From Mycoplasma bradburyae (GTDB taxonomy: Bacteria; Bacillota_I; Bacilli_A; Mycoplasmatales; Mycoplasmoidaceae), in contig NZ_CP101415.1 of assembly GCF_024339025.1 (NCBI RefSeq), positions 620,001 through 684,000 on the forward strand: a stretch of DNA of 64,000 nt, read 5' to 3'. The position numbers and the translations under genes were made by a program. A model generated the notes under the pieces. That model made no database searches, had not been told where the DNA came from, and was given only the letters and a program-made list of their open reading frames with translations. Shown here piece after piece: positions 12,687 to 23,240 of this stretch (the first letter of the stretch is position 1; every line of letters starts with the position of its first letter).

Positions 12687-13343
12687 GTGCTTGATTTGTT
12701 AATTGGAATAAGCGGCATGGTTGCCAGCGGAAAAAGTGTTCTATCTAAAAGAATTCATGAATACTATAAAACTTCTATGTTTTTAAAAGAATTTAAAGAA
12801 AACGATATTGTTTTTAATAAGTTCCTAGAATGGTTATATGAAAAACAACCTAATACCGAAATAAGTTTTCAAGCTTATATTTGCGAAAATCATTCCACAA
12901 AAATGGAAGAGATATGAGAAGAATATAAGAAGGCAAATAAGAATCCTAAAACAGATCATATTATTATTGATCGTTTTTGTATTGAACATAATATTTTTGC
13001 TACATTGATTTTATCTAAAAAAGGAGAAAAATTCCTTAAGGCATATCAAGCAATGTTTGATAGCATGATTGATGAAAATGAAATTCCTGATTTGGCTATT
13101 TTTTTAGATGTAGATTTCGATAATTTCAAAAAAAGATTATTTTTAAGAAATCGAGAAGTTGAAGTAGAAAACTTTGACAAAAATTTAGATTATTGGAAAG
13201 AATTACATAAAATTTACCGTAAAAACTTCGAAATTTTATGTGAAAAGTATAAAGTTAAAACATACTTTATTAATACAAATAACATGACTGAAGAAGAAGT
13301 TTTTCAAAAAGCTGTAGAAATTATAGATAATCACAAGAAATAA
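12687..13343 (+). CDS. Deoxynucleoside kinase (first of tandem pair)
   Basis: Salvage kinase that phosphorylates deoxynucleosides, probably purine ones as for mycoplasma deoxyadenosine/deoxyguanosine kinases. Domains in 218 residues: P-loop GISGMVASGKS near the N-terminus, the IDRF motif (about residue 93), and the LID region FKKRLFLRNREVE (about 148-160) typical of the dNK/dGK family. The listed GTG follows a strong GGAAAAAGGGG; a TTG at 12696 would match the start of the downstream paralogue (MLI-GISGM) better, giving 215 residues. TGA at 12915 encodes Trp. Its stop is 2 bp from the next kinase, so the two are translationally close. Substrate specificity is inferred. Confidence 0.83.
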
Positions 13344-13345
13344 TT

Positions 13346-13984
13346 ATGTTGATCGCAATAAGTGGAATGGTTGCTAGTGGAAAATCTAGTCTTTCTAAAC
13401 GTTTGTTTTCTTACTTTAGTAATTCAAAAATTTTACTTGAATATGAAGAAAACGATAAAGTATTTAGTCAATTCTTAGAATGACTATATAACAAAAATGG
13501 TTCAATTGATTTCGCTTTTCAATCTTACATAGTACAAAACTATTCAAGAAACCTTAAACAAGCATTGAATGAAAAACATGATTACATCTTTGCTGACCGA
13601 TTTAATCAAGAACACTTTATTTTTGCTAAAAACAAACTCACATTAAAACCTAAAAAATATCTAAGAGCATATGAAGCGCTGTTTGATGTTTTAATATCAG
13701 AAGATAAACTTCCTGATTTAGTTATTTATTTAGACTTCAATTTCGAAGAATTTAAGAAAAGAATTTTTAAAAGAAATCGCTTAGTTGAAACAACTACTTT
13801 TGAGAATAATTTAGATTATTGAAAACATCTTCATCAGATATACAAACAAGAATTTATAAACCAACAAAAGAAATTTAATTTTAATGTCGTTTATTTAGAT
13901 ACAAACGATAAAAATGAAGAAGAAGTTTTTAATGAAGCAATAAATATAATTAAGCGATATAAACAAAATAAAAACGAAAATTAA
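13346..13984 (+). CDS. Deoxynucleoside kinase (second of tandem pair)
   Basis: A 212-residue paralogue of the preceding kinase, starting only 2 bp after it. It shares the P-loop GMVASGKSSLSKRL, a DRF motif, the YLRAYEALFDVL helix and the LID segment KKRIFKRNRLVE. The pair arose by tandem duplication but the sequences have diverged well beyond recent-duplicate level, suggesting different substrate ranges or heterodimer formation, as reported for some Lactobacillus dAK/dGK pairs. TGA codons (13484, 13820) encode Trp. A 7-8 bp stem and T run overlap its 3' end. Confidence 0.83.
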
Positions 13985-13995
13985 TCTCGTTTTTT
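13970..13995 (+). terminator. Terminator at the end of the kinase pair
   Basis: Arms AAAAACGA (13970-13977) and TCGTTTTT (13987-13994) form an 8-bp stem overlapping the second kinase stop codon, followed by T. The minus strand is also T-rich after the stem, so it could serve the convergent clpB as well. Confidence 0.5.
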
Positions 13996-14024
13996 ATTAT
14001 TTTTACCGCATATTTTTAATATTT

Positions 14025-16178
14025 TTAAGAAACAGTTTTTTTGTAATTGGAGATAGTTAATTCATTAGCTTGACTATCTACACTACAGATATATGAGTTG
14101 TTTTTCTCAAGTTTATTTTCAAGTATTTTTTTAGCCAAAAAATTCTCTACTTCTTTTTGAATATAACGTTTTAACGGTCTAGCTCCAAGAGTAGTGTTAG
14201 CTCCGTTTTTAGCAACTCTTTCAATTACTTTTTTATCGAATGTAACAGTTATTTGTTGTTCCTTAATTCTTACTGTTAATTCATTTAATAATTTTTCAGA
14301 TATAGCAAATAAGTCTTTGTCATTTAAAGCTCTGAAAGTGACTAATTCATCAATTCTATTAAGCAATTCAGGACGCATCACTTTCTTTAAATCTTCAATA
14401 GTCTTACTTGGATTATTAGCTAATATATGTTCAGCACCGATATTAGAAGTCATAATTATTATTGTGTTTTTGAAATTAACTAATCTATTGTGATTATCAG
14501 TTAATTGACCATCATCTAATATTTGCAGCAATATATTAAGAACATCTGGATGCGCTTTTTCTATTTCATCAAATAAAACAACAGCATATGGCTTAGTTCT
14601 TATAGCATCAGATAACACACCCGGTTGATCATATCCAACATATCCAGGAGGTGAACCAATTAGCTTATCTACAGAATGTCGTTCCATAAATTCTGACATA
14701 TCAATTCTTATCATTGCTTTTTCATTATCGAATAAACAATAAGCAAGTTTTTTAGCTACTTCAGTTTTACCAACACCTGTAGGTCCTAGGAATAAGAATG
14801 AACCAATCGGACGATTAGGATCGTTTATTTGCGCTCTACCTCTAAGCACCGCATCTGATACAGTTTGAATTGCATGATCTTGTCCTTTTACATATTTAGA
14901 TAGATCATTTTTAAGGTTTAATAATTTTTGTTGTTCAGATGCAACTAATTTAGTTAATGGTATTTTTGTAGCTTGAGAAATTACTTCTGCAATTTCAACT
15001 CTTGAAATAGAAGTTTTTATCAAATTCTCGGTAAAATTAGCCAATTCTTTGCTCTTAGCTTCAATTTCTGCTTGTCTTTTTGGAATCTCTAAATATAGTA
15101 ATCTTGAAGCTTGAGTAAAGTCTCCTGAAATTTGATATTTTTCAACTTCAGCATTAATGTTAGCTAATTCTTCTTTTAATTTATTAATACGTTCATAAAT
15201 TGTTTTTTGTTTATTTCATTTCTCAGTTAATTCATTCTTTTTGTCCGTTAGTACTTTAATTTCATTTTTTAATTGTTCTATTCTTCCTAACTTAGCATTG
15301 TTAACATTCTCTTTTTTTTCTTGTTCTAAAGCAGCAAGTTCTGTGCTAGAATAAATAATTTTCTGTTTAATGCTATCTAATTCTGGTGGCAATGAATGAA
15401 TTAATGTCTTTATTTTAGCTGCAGCTTCATCAATTAAGTCGATAGCTTTATCTGGTAAGTAACGATCAGAAATGTATCTAGAAGACATTTCAACAGCAGC
15501 AACTAATGCATCGTCATAAATTCTTACTTTATGAAAGGCTTCTCATCTTTCTTTAAGGCCTCTCATAATTGTTAATGCTTCTTGTTTAGAAGGTTCATTA
15601 ACTAAAATCTTTTGCATTCTACGTTCAAGAGCGCCGTCGTTTTCAATATATTTTCGATATTCATCAATTGTTGTTGCTCCAATAACCTTGATTTCACCTC
15701 TAGCCATCATAGGTTTCAAAATATTTGCAGCATCCATTGCTGAGTTAGATGAATTTTTACCCATTCCTACTAATTGGTGAATTTCATCGATAAATAAAAC
15801 AATTTTTCCGTCCGAATCTTTTACTTCTTTTAAAATTTTAGTTAATCGTTCTTCAAATGATCCTTGGTATTTAGTTCCTGCTATTAAAGATGATAGGGAT
15901 AATTCAATAACTTCGACATCTTTTAGATTTTCTGGAACATCTCCATTAACTATCTTTCTAGCAAACCCTTCTACAATAGCTGTTTTACCGACACCTGGTT
16001 CCCCGATTAAAACTGGATTGTTTTTATTTTTTCTACTTAATATTTCTATTAGTCTTCTGATTTCTTCTTCTCTACCTATTGTAGGATCAATTGCGTTTCT
16101 CGCAATTTCATCATTAAGGTTTCTAGAAAACTTCTTTAAAACATTTTTTTCTTCATCTGGTGTAAAGCTTGCGAACAT
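14025..16178 (-). CDS. clpB: ATP-dependent disaggregase ClpB, short form without N-domain
   Basis: Hsp100 hexameric disaggregase acting with DnaK. The 717-residue protein has AAA+ module 1 (Walker A GEPGVGKT near 70, Walker [10 protein letters not shown]), a coiled-coil middle domain (about 270-410) and AAA+ module 2 (Walker A GPTGVGKT, Walker [15 protein letters not shown]), then the D2 small domain. Compared with ~860-residue bacterial ClpB it lacks the N-terminal Clp_N repeats and begins directly before AAA1; this short form is known in M. genitalium and M. pneumoniae. The ATG at 16176-16178 follows a CIRCE operator, so expression is heat-inducible through HrcA. TGA codons at 15543 and 15216 encode Trp. 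Confidence 0.95.
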
Positions 16179-16209
16179 ATTTTTTACCTCGTGATCTTGC
16201 TATGAGTTA

Positions 16210-16249
16210 ATTATAACAAAAATTAGCACTCGTTGGTAAAGAGTGCTAA
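16210..16249 (-). promoter_or_regulatory. CIRCE operator and -10 box of clpB (HrcA regulon)
   Basis: A perfect CIRCE inverted repeat, TTAGCACTC-N9-GAGTGCTAA, lies at 16223-16249. On the minus strand a perfect TATAAT (16210-16215) follows it by 7 bp, so HrcA bound to CIRCE would cover the -35/-10 interval. The clpB ATG is 32 bp further on. Confidence 0.95.
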
Positions 16250-16270
16250 TTTTTGTTGATAGAAACTTTT

Positions 16271-16291
16271 AATAAGACTTTTAGTCTTATT
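16271..16291 (-). other. Small hairpin after rnc
   Basis: A perfect 9-bp stem AATAAGACT/AGTCTTATT with a 3-nt loop begins 2 bp past the rnc stop. The T run follows on the plus strand, not on the rnc strand, so its role as an rnc terminator is doubtful; it could mark the transcript 3' end. Confidence 0.45.
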
Positions 16292-16292
16292 T

Positions 16293-18374
16293 TTATACCT
16301 TAAGTTTGCCGTGGAACTTGCTTATAGCGTCTTTTGCTGCTCGTATTTCGGCTCGGTGAGTATTAATATCAACTCCTTGCCCGTACATAATCCCGCCAGC
16401 ATAAAGATTTACATAATAAAGATTGCTTTCTGGATCAAATCTTTTTTCGTAATGAATCTTCATATTTAAACCAGTAGAATGAATAATTTCTTGAAAGATT
16501 GATTTGTAATCAATAGTTTCAACTAATTCACCTTTTGAATAATAACCAATAATTGTATCGTTTAGAATTCTTTTAACAAAATATTCACCTTGATCTAAGA
16601 AAGCAGCACCAATAAATGATTCAAAAATATCTTCTAATATTTTAGGTGATAAAGGAGTTGTTTTTAATCCGTAACCTACTTTAATATAATCAATAAGTTC
16701 AAGTTGTGTAGCAGCTTTAATTAATGTTTTTGATTGGATGATTTTTATTCTATCCTTAGTCATTTCACCTTCGTTTGATTCTGAAAGGTTATATAAATAT
16801 TCAGCTACTACTTTATTAATAATTGCATCACCTAAGAATTCTAATCTTTGATAGTTATAGTTCAACTTCATTTCATTAGAATATGAATTATGCGTTAATG
16901 CTTGTTCGTAAATATCTTTATCATTAGTAATAATACCGCATTTCTTAAGTAATAATTCGATATCTTTAGGCTCTTCTTTTACATAAAATAAAGTATCTTG
17001 ATCATCAATACCTTTATTAAAATCAGTGAAATCATCCTGTTTTAAATTGTCATAAATAATCGGATAATTATCTTTAATGTAATTAGTTATTTTATCGATT
17101 TCTTGTTCGGTTATACTTTGTTGATTACCAAAAAAATTATCATTAACTTTATTAACTATATCCGAACTAGCGCCATTAATAAAGTTACGATCTCGCTTGT
17201 TATAAATTTTACGATTTGAGTTTTGAAAAGATCTTTTTCTTTTATTAAAGAATGGTTTTTTCTTATAGTTTTTTTCTATTTCTTGATTAGTATTATTTTC
17301 TTCTAATACAAGCTGTTTTTGATCAGTGTTTTCTGATAATAATTCTTGTTTGTTAGAAAAGTCAAAAAGATTGTTTATGTCAAGTTTTCCAGAATTAGAA
17401 TCAACTGGGTTTTTATCAAAATTTTGATCTTGGTTTTTTGATAAATTAGAACGGAAGTTTTTCTTGAATTTATGTCTTTTTGTTGATGGTTTTAAATTTT
17501 TTCAATTATTTTCTTGATTAATTGGATCATCGATCGCTAATTGTAATTCAACAGTTTTATCTTCAGCTAATTTATCTAAAATTTCTCTGTTGTTTTTAGT
17601 TTCAATAATCGTAACAACTTCGTTACTTCTAATTTTAATTGGTTTGATATTTTTTCTGTTACGGTTTTTAGTTTGTCTGTTTTTATTAGAGTTAAACGAA
17701 TTAGGTTGGTTAGTTTTTTCAACATCATTAGAATCGTTTAATTTTATTTGTTTGATTATTGTTTTTGTCGGATTTAATTGTTCTGAATTATTGCTAAGTT
17801 TGATTTCATCATCAACAATATTAGAATTCTGTGCTTTAGGATTGGAACTAGTTAAACCGAATTGATTTTTATTAACTTCGTAACTTTTCTTAAGAATTAA
17901 ACTCATGTTTAAACTAGGGTTAGAAGGTAATTCAATATTACTTGTGTTTAAACTTGGTTTTTCTTCTATATTTTTGTTGTTGAAGTGTTTAATATTAGTC
18001 TTAGAGTTTTTCTTGCTAGCAGAAAAATTATTGCGGTTTTTCTTTTGATTAGTCTTATTTTGTTTTGAATTCTTATTATGATTTTTATTTTTCTTAGAAT
18101 TATCGATAGAACCTGGTCTAATTTTCTTAGCTTCGCGAGCTTTTTGTTCCCTCATTTTTAATTCATAATCAGGATCGTTAATTGCAATTGGTTTTTCTGT
18201 GTGTTTTTTACGCGTTACACCAAGTTGATGTAAATATCCACTAGATAATGATCTAGAACCATAATTTCTAGCTACTGGTTTATCTTCTTTTTGAACTACT
18301 GTTTTCTTATTAGAATTGTTTATTTTCTTTGAATTTCGATTGTTTTTTGTAGTATTTCTTTGTTTATTGTCCAT
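16293..18374 (-). CDS. rnc: Ribonuclease III with very long basic N-terminal extension
   Basis: Double-strand-specific endoribonuclease for rRNA and mRNA processing. The C-terminal ~230 residues form a complete RNase III: catalytic signature [19 protein letters not shown] (about 508-526), the second acidic motif [17 protein letters not shown], and a dsRNA-binding domain ending [19 protein letters not shown]. It is fused in frame to about 460 residues rich in Lys, Asn and Gln of low complexity, probably disordered. I checked the frame from 16872 to 17501 codon by codon: no TAA or TAG and no ATG, GTG or TTG occurs there, so RNase III cannot start independently. The only Met choices are 18374 or a few internal ones further upstream than 17502. 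One TGA (17502) is Trp. plsX lies 45 bp upstream. Confidence 0.88.
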
Positions 18375-18419
18375 AAATATGTCTTATATCTTAAATTAAT
18401 GGGCAATTTACTAGTTAAT

Positions 18420-19406
18420 TTAATTCAAAAAAGCAGAACAATCTTCAGTTATTTTTTCAATTAAATTATTTAGTAAACTTTCGTGAGCTAAACGAATTGT
18501 TGAATAAAATTGTTTAGCATCTGCTGATCCGTGCGTTTTTAAAACTAATTGTTTAAGCCCTAAAACAATTGCGCCAGCATTGTTTTTATAGTCAAATGTT
18601 TTAGTTATTTGATAAATAACATTTGCTGAGAATAATGCTCCCAGTGGGTTAATTTTATAATTTTTCTTTAAAATTTTGCCAACAGATTTTAATGCTCCTT
18701 CTAAAGATTTTAAAACAAGGTTACCAGAATAACCATCACTTACTAATAAATCACATTCACGATCAATCAAACCTCGTGGTTCTATAAAACCTTTAAAATT
18801 GATTGTTTGATCGTTTTGTAACAAATCATAAGCTTTTTGATGGTATTCAAAACCTTTAAGTTTTTCTGTACCAATATTTAAAACACCAACTTTTGGTTGG
18901 TATTTTAAAACATTAACAATAAAAGTATTAGCCATCTTAGCTAAATAATATAATTCTTCGCCGTTAAATTCTTTGTTCGCACCTACATCTAAAAAATAAA
19001 AACCTTTTTTATCAGTTGTCGGAACATACGACATAAAACCAACTTTAACTTTTTGATTGATCTTTTGAATCATATTATAAGTTAAAGCGACATAAGCAGA
19101 TGATGAACCTGCTGAGATAATCGTATCAACTTCTTTGTTTTTTAATAGTTCAATTGTTAAAAACATTGAACTGTCTTTTTTTTTGTAAGCAGCAAAAACC
19201 GAATCATCCATACTAATAGCATTAGTAGTATGAACGATACGATAATTTAAATATTTCTTACCTTTAACAAGTGGCTCAATATAATTTTTATCGCCAACCA
19301 AAACAAAAAAAAGATTTTTATGTTTTTTTGCGTATTTTAACACTGCCTTGATTGCTTCACTAATCGGGTTTTCAAAACCCATACAATCAACTGCGATACG
19401 GAACAT
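18420..19406 (-). CDS. plsX: Phosphate acyltransferase PlsX
   Basis: Interconverts acyl-ACP and acyl-phosphate for membrane phospholipid synthesis. The 328-residue sequence starts RIAVDCMGFENP (canonical VDAMGGD-like motif, here partly diverged), and includes SAGSSSAYVA and a LVSDGYSGNLVLKSLEG motif characteristic of PlsX. Its ATG overlaps the stop of the upstream fakA gene by one base (TAATG), so the two are translationally coupled, which fits the shared acyl-phosphate intermediate. Confidence 0.92.
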   Translation of the reverse strand: MFRIAVDCMGFENPISEAIKAVLKYAKKHKNLFFVLVGDKNYIEPLVKGKKYLNYRIVHTTNAISMDDSVFAAYKKKDSSMFLTIELLKNKEVDTIISAGSSSAYVALTYNMIQKINQKVKVGFMSYVPTTDKKGFYFLDVGANKEFNGEELYYLAKMANTFIVNVLKYQPKVGVLNIGTEKLKGFEYHQKAYDLLQNDQTINFKGFIEPRGLIDRECDLLVSDGYSGNLVLKSLEGALKSVGKILKKNYKINPLGALFSANVIYQITKTFDYKNNAGAIVLGLKQLVLKTHGSADAKQFYSTIRLAHESLLNNLIEKITEDCSAFLN

Positions 19407-21130
19407 TATTGAACTCCTATGTAATATTGATACAGTTTTTGCGAACCATTAATTGATTCACAATAAATCCCAAATTTTTCAGATATCAATTTAACCACAG
19501 TTCTAACTTCGTTACTTGATGTATTCTTACCATGGATAATCAGAATTAATTCAGGTTTTTTAACTTCTTGAACTAAATGACTGACAGTATCTAATAAACA
19601 TTTATAAATATCACGATCACTTACAACGATCTTTTTCTTAATGATACCGATGTAATCATCTTTAGATACTTTAAGGTGTGGATATTTAATGTTTTTAGCC
19701 GATGTTGAAATACAAGCAGATCCTGTTGATTTGATCATCTTATTTAGTAGCTTAACATTATTTTTTAAAGTATCAGAACGCATATAACCACTAATCGCGC
19801 TTAGTGATTCAATGAAATTTTGACAAGCAATTAACTCACAGTTAATATATTTTTTAATTTGTGAAATTGCTTCTCTAGCTGCTAGTAATAAATTAGTATC
19901 ATCTACAACAATAATTACATTCTTAGACTTAACACGGTAGATATATTCAATGAAATCGCGAATGGTTGGATTGCCAGTTGCTGAAGTATCAATAAACTGA
20001 TCAACATCGTAGTTTTGAACGATCATCTTACCTAAAACTCTTGAAGGAACTGTTGCGATGATCGCAGTTTCAGTTCTAAAGTTTTTAGCTTTAGATAGAT
20101 CAATATTCATTAAGGCTTCAATATTCGCGGTTTTGTGATCATTATCAGCACCATCATCTTGTTTACGTTCAATTACCTGACGGTTCATGTTCTCAATTTT
20201 AATTTTTAAGAACTCACCATATACTTGAGCGTGACGTAAAACAACATCTGGAGTTAGTGTATGAGCGTGAAGTTTGATGATCTCTTCGTCTTTGTTATTA
20301 ATTAAAACTAAAGATTCAACATCTTTTTCAATATCTTTTTTGAATTTCTTTTCATCAAACTTCTTCTTAGTTTGTTTATCTTCGGATTTTAATCCTAGTT
20401 TTAATAAAAACTCAGTACAGTAACCATGACCTTCTTCAACTAATTCTTGTTCAGCTTTAGTTGATAATGCCTTCTTATTAACAAACTGCTTATCGTTATT
20501 AACTTTAGAAAAGTCTTGAGTTAATTCAGCCAGCATCCCTTCTAAAAAAGATACTAAACCAAATCCACCAGAATCCACTACATTAGCAGTTTTTAATGCT
20601 GGTAACATCTTAGGAGTTTGTTCTAGTGCGTCTTTAGCATACTCAACAACTAACTCAAAAAGTTGTTCAACTGATTTAATCTTTTCTTCGTTTTTAATTA
20701 ACTGTTCAGATGTTAATCTAATAACAGTTAAAATCGTCCCTTCAACAGGAGATTGAATAACGCTATAAGCAACTTCTTTAGCTTCTTTAAAACAATTAAT
20801 TAATTGCTTAATATCAATCTCATCTGCTTCTGGCAATGATTTAGTAAACCCTTTGATGATTTGACTAAAAATCACCCCAGAATTACCGCAAGCATTCATA
20901 AATAAACCTGTAGCAAAGACCTTACCAAGCTTTTGCATGGTCACAAAATTACCATCAGCGATCGTATCAACACCACCCTTCATAGTAATTTTCATATTAG
21001 TTCCTGTGTCACCATCAGGAACTGGGAAAACATTTAAATTATTAATGTATTCATAACGTGTTGAAACAATATTATAACCCTCAATAAACATTGCTTGCAA
21101 CTGTCTTGTGGTTAATGAATCAGATGCCAT
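19406..21130 (-). CDS. fakA: Fatty acid kinase catalytic subunit FakA (DhaL/DAK-type, YloV)
   Basis: Phosphorylates fatty acids presented by a FakB/DegV carrier to acyl-phosphates, the substrate of PlsX encoded next. The 574-residue sequence has an N-terminal DhaL kinase domain with the Mg-ATP motif FPVPDGDTGTNM (residues ~35-46) and GNSG (about 81), a linker, and a C-terminal DAK1_2 domain. The gene order yloU-fakA matches Bacillus yloU-yloV and the fakA-plsX-rnc order matches the M. genitalium block. No in-frame TGA interrupts it. FakB is not encoded in the window. Confidence 0.88.
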   Translation of the reverse strand: MASDSLTTRQLQAMFIEGYNIVSTRYEYINNLNVFPVPDGDTGTNMKITMKGGVDTIADGNFVTMQKLGKVFATGLFMNACGNSGVIFSQIIKGFTKSLPEADEIDIKQLINCFKEAKEVAYSVIQSPVEGTILTVIRLTSEQLIKNEEKIKSVEQLFELVVEYAKDALEQTPKMLPALKTANVVDSGGFGLVSFLEGMLAELTQDFSKVNNDKQFVNKKALSTKAEQELVEEGHGYCTEFLLKLGLKSEDKQTKKKFDEKKFKKDIEKDVESLVLINNKDEEIIKLHAHTLTPDVVLRHAQVYGEFLKIKIENMNRQVIERKQDDGADNDHKTANIEALMNIDLSKAKNFRTETAIIATVPSRVLGKMIVQNYDVDQFIDTSATGNPTIRDFIEYIYRVKSKNVIIVVDDTNLLLAAREAISQIKKYINCELIACQNFIESLSAISGYMRSDTLKNNVKLLNKMIKSTGSACISTSAKNIKYPHLKVSKDDYIGIIKKKIVVSDRDIYKCLLDTVSHLVQEVKKPELILIIHGKNTSSNEVRTVVKLISEKFGIYCESINGSQKLYQYYIGVQ

Positions 21131-21140
21131 AAATAAATAT

Positions 21141-21413
21141 CTATCCTTTGATTTCTTTAATAATTAGATTTATAAAATATGGATGATGTTCATCCCAACG
21201 AGAAAGTTCATAATAAATGGTACTTTGAGCCATTAAACAGACTTGCGAAGGTCTGATGTCCCCTTTGCAAACAACTAATATTGTGATTGTATCGTTATCA
21301 ATGGTAATATCTTCATCGCTAAGTTCACCAGCAATTCCAGGTACTAATTTAATAACTTCTTTTAATAAACCCTTGATTAATGGGTCATTATATTTAGTTT
21401 TAGCTATTTCCAT
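21141..21413 (-). CDS. Asp23/YloU family protein
   Basis: A 90-residue cytoplasmic protein of the Asp23/YloU family (DUF322), located 10 bp upstream of fakA as in many Firmicutes. The sequence shows the family pattern of a beta-rich C-terminal half, with KLVPGIAGELSDEDITID followed by TITILVVCKGDIRPSQVCLMAQSTI in place of the usual D-x-x-V-x-V-x-V strand. The family is often essential and has been linked to lipid or cell envelope homeostasis; the molecular role is unknown. A second, more remote family member lies at 40193-40513. Confidence 0.72.
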   Translation of the reverse strand: MEIAKTKYNDPLIKGLLKEVIKLVPGIAGELSDEDITIDNDTITILVVCKGDIRPSQVCLMAQSTIYYELSRWDEHHPYFINLIIKEIKG

Positions 21414-21450
21414 TATCTAACATTTTACCAAAATTAATTTTATTTAATGA

Positions 21451-22437
21451 TTATCATAAACCTTTATCTTGCAATTCCAATAAAAACCAAGCATCGGATT
21501 TTGTGTAATACTCATTCTGATCTAAATATTTAAGAATGAAGTCATCATCATATTTAGCTAAATCGAATACGATCTTATAACTATGAAGTAATTGGTGCTT
21601 ATAGTTGTTTTGATTATCTTTATACTCTGGCTTAGAATACTTATAATCACCTACCACTGGGTGATTTAAGTATGACATATGCGCTCTAATCTGATGGGTT
21701 CTACCCGTAATTAGTTCAACATCTAGCAAGGTATAATCTAGCTTTTTAAAATAATACAAAGTACTGTATTTGGTAATAATCGTCTTATTATGATCAGTCT
21801 TGTTATCTTGAATTTTTACCAAGGCTTTATCAGGATCTTTGTATAAATAAGCAGTGCAAGTAGCTTTTTTAGGTTTGATTTGCCCATGAACTAAACAATG
21901 ATAATACTTTTTAAGGTCTCGACTCTTAATGATTTCATTAAGAGCTTGTTGCGCTTTCAGATTTTTAGCTGCAAGCATAATTCCTGAAGTGTATTGATCT
22001 AGACGGTTAGCAATACTAGCAACATAGGAATGGTTATTGAGATAATCATATTGATTAGTTTTAGCTAAATAATGCAAAACGCGGTTTTGCATATTATCAA
22101 AACTATCTTTTTCATTAGTTTGTTGAGAAGGTATGCCTAGTGGTTTTTCAAATATGATGATATTCTCATCTTCATATATTAGATCTAATTCAGGTTTAGC
22201 TTTAAAAAAGACTGGTAACCCTTTTTTAGAATCAGTTTTTTGAAAATCATAATAAGTAATCAGATCATTAACTCTTAAGATATAATCAAAATCAATTCTT
22301 TTATTATTGACCGTTATATCTTTTTTTCTAATCATCTTATAGATATTAGTTCTTGTGTAATCTTTAAGAACTTTGAATAAGAACTTATCGATCCTAATAC
22401 AATCATCGATTGTCTTTATTTTGATTGTCTTTTTCAT
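21451..22437 (-). CDS. RluD/RluC-family 23S rRNA pseudouridine synthase
   Basis: Isomerises uridine to pseudouridine in large-subunit rRNA. Of 328 residues, the first ~80 form an S4 RNA-binding domain (RIDKFLFKVLKDYTRTNIYKMIRK), followed by the catalytic domain with IANRLDQYTSGIMLAAKN (active-site Asp in RLD; the usual His of HRLD is Asn here), ELITGRTHQIRAHMSYLNHPVVGDYKY and a C-terminal extension. The true stop is TAA at 21451 because the preceding TGA is Trp. Its 5' end overlaps the rlmB-like gene by 22 bp. Which uridines are modified cannot be told. Confidence 0.87.
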
Positions 22438-23240
22438 ATCTTATTTAGTTCGTATAAGATTATCCCTGTTGATGTTGCTACATTTAAAGATTCTGTGTGT
22501 TGATCATTAATTGCGATCTTAATCGTAGTATTAGCTAAATCTAATAATCTTTTATTAATCCCATTTCCCTCGTTGCCAAATATAATAATATTTCCACTAG
22601 CACTATCAAATTGATCGACCTCAATAGCATTAACTTTATTAGCAGTTGCCACAAATTTTAAACCTTTTTTATCAACGACATTAATAAAATTATCAAGATC
22701 ATCAATAACACTAATTTGGTTACTAAAAACAGCTCCAGCTGAAGCTCTGATTAATTTAGGATTATAAAGATTTACTGAATGATTAATAAATATCTTATCA
22801 AGGTTAAAAGCAGCAGCATTTCGTAAAATTGTTCCTAAATTATTAGGATCTTGAATATTATCTAGAAAAAGGTAATTATATTTCTTGCTTAGTTCAAAAC
22901 TTTGGTGATTTAATTGTTTGATTAAATAATAAAAATAACAGTCACCAGCTTGTGTGTTAAGTGTTTTTAATTCTTGATTTAATTCATCTGATAACTCAAT
23001 TCATCTGATTGAATTATTTTTTAATCTGTTTTTTATATCATTGACAATCTTGCGATCAAATGATTTACTTACAAAAATGGTATGCGGGATTCAGTTATTA
23101 TTCAAAGCAATTAAATTATTTTTAATCCCACCAACACAAAAATAATCACTAATATGTTTGTTAAAACCATTTTTGTAAGCCACTTTTAAATCTTTATAGA
23201 TTGGATTAGCTTTAGAATTTATTTTATGAAAGTTGATCAT
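22416..23240 (-). CDS. TrmH/SpoU-family RNA 2'-O-methyltransferase (RlmB-like)
   Basis: AdoMet-dependent ribose methyltransferase of the SPOUT class. Across 274 residues: an N-terminal substrate-binding domain (to ~110), then the three SPOUT motifs: LDNIQDPNNLGTILRNAAAF (motif 1), IIIFGNEGNGINKRLLD (motif 2) and ESLNVATSTGIILYEL (motif 3). The ATG at 23238-23240 overlaps the end of nrnA by 17 bp and the TGA at 22434 is read as Trp, extending the protein to TAA at 22416 and giving a 22-bp overlap with the next gene. rRNA or tRNA target is not decided by sequence. Confidence 0.86.

Noticed and set aside
16293-16871. RNase III starting at ATG 16871
   Set aside because: It would cut off the first helix (IELLLKKCG...[11 protein letters not shown]) that belongs to the conserved domain.
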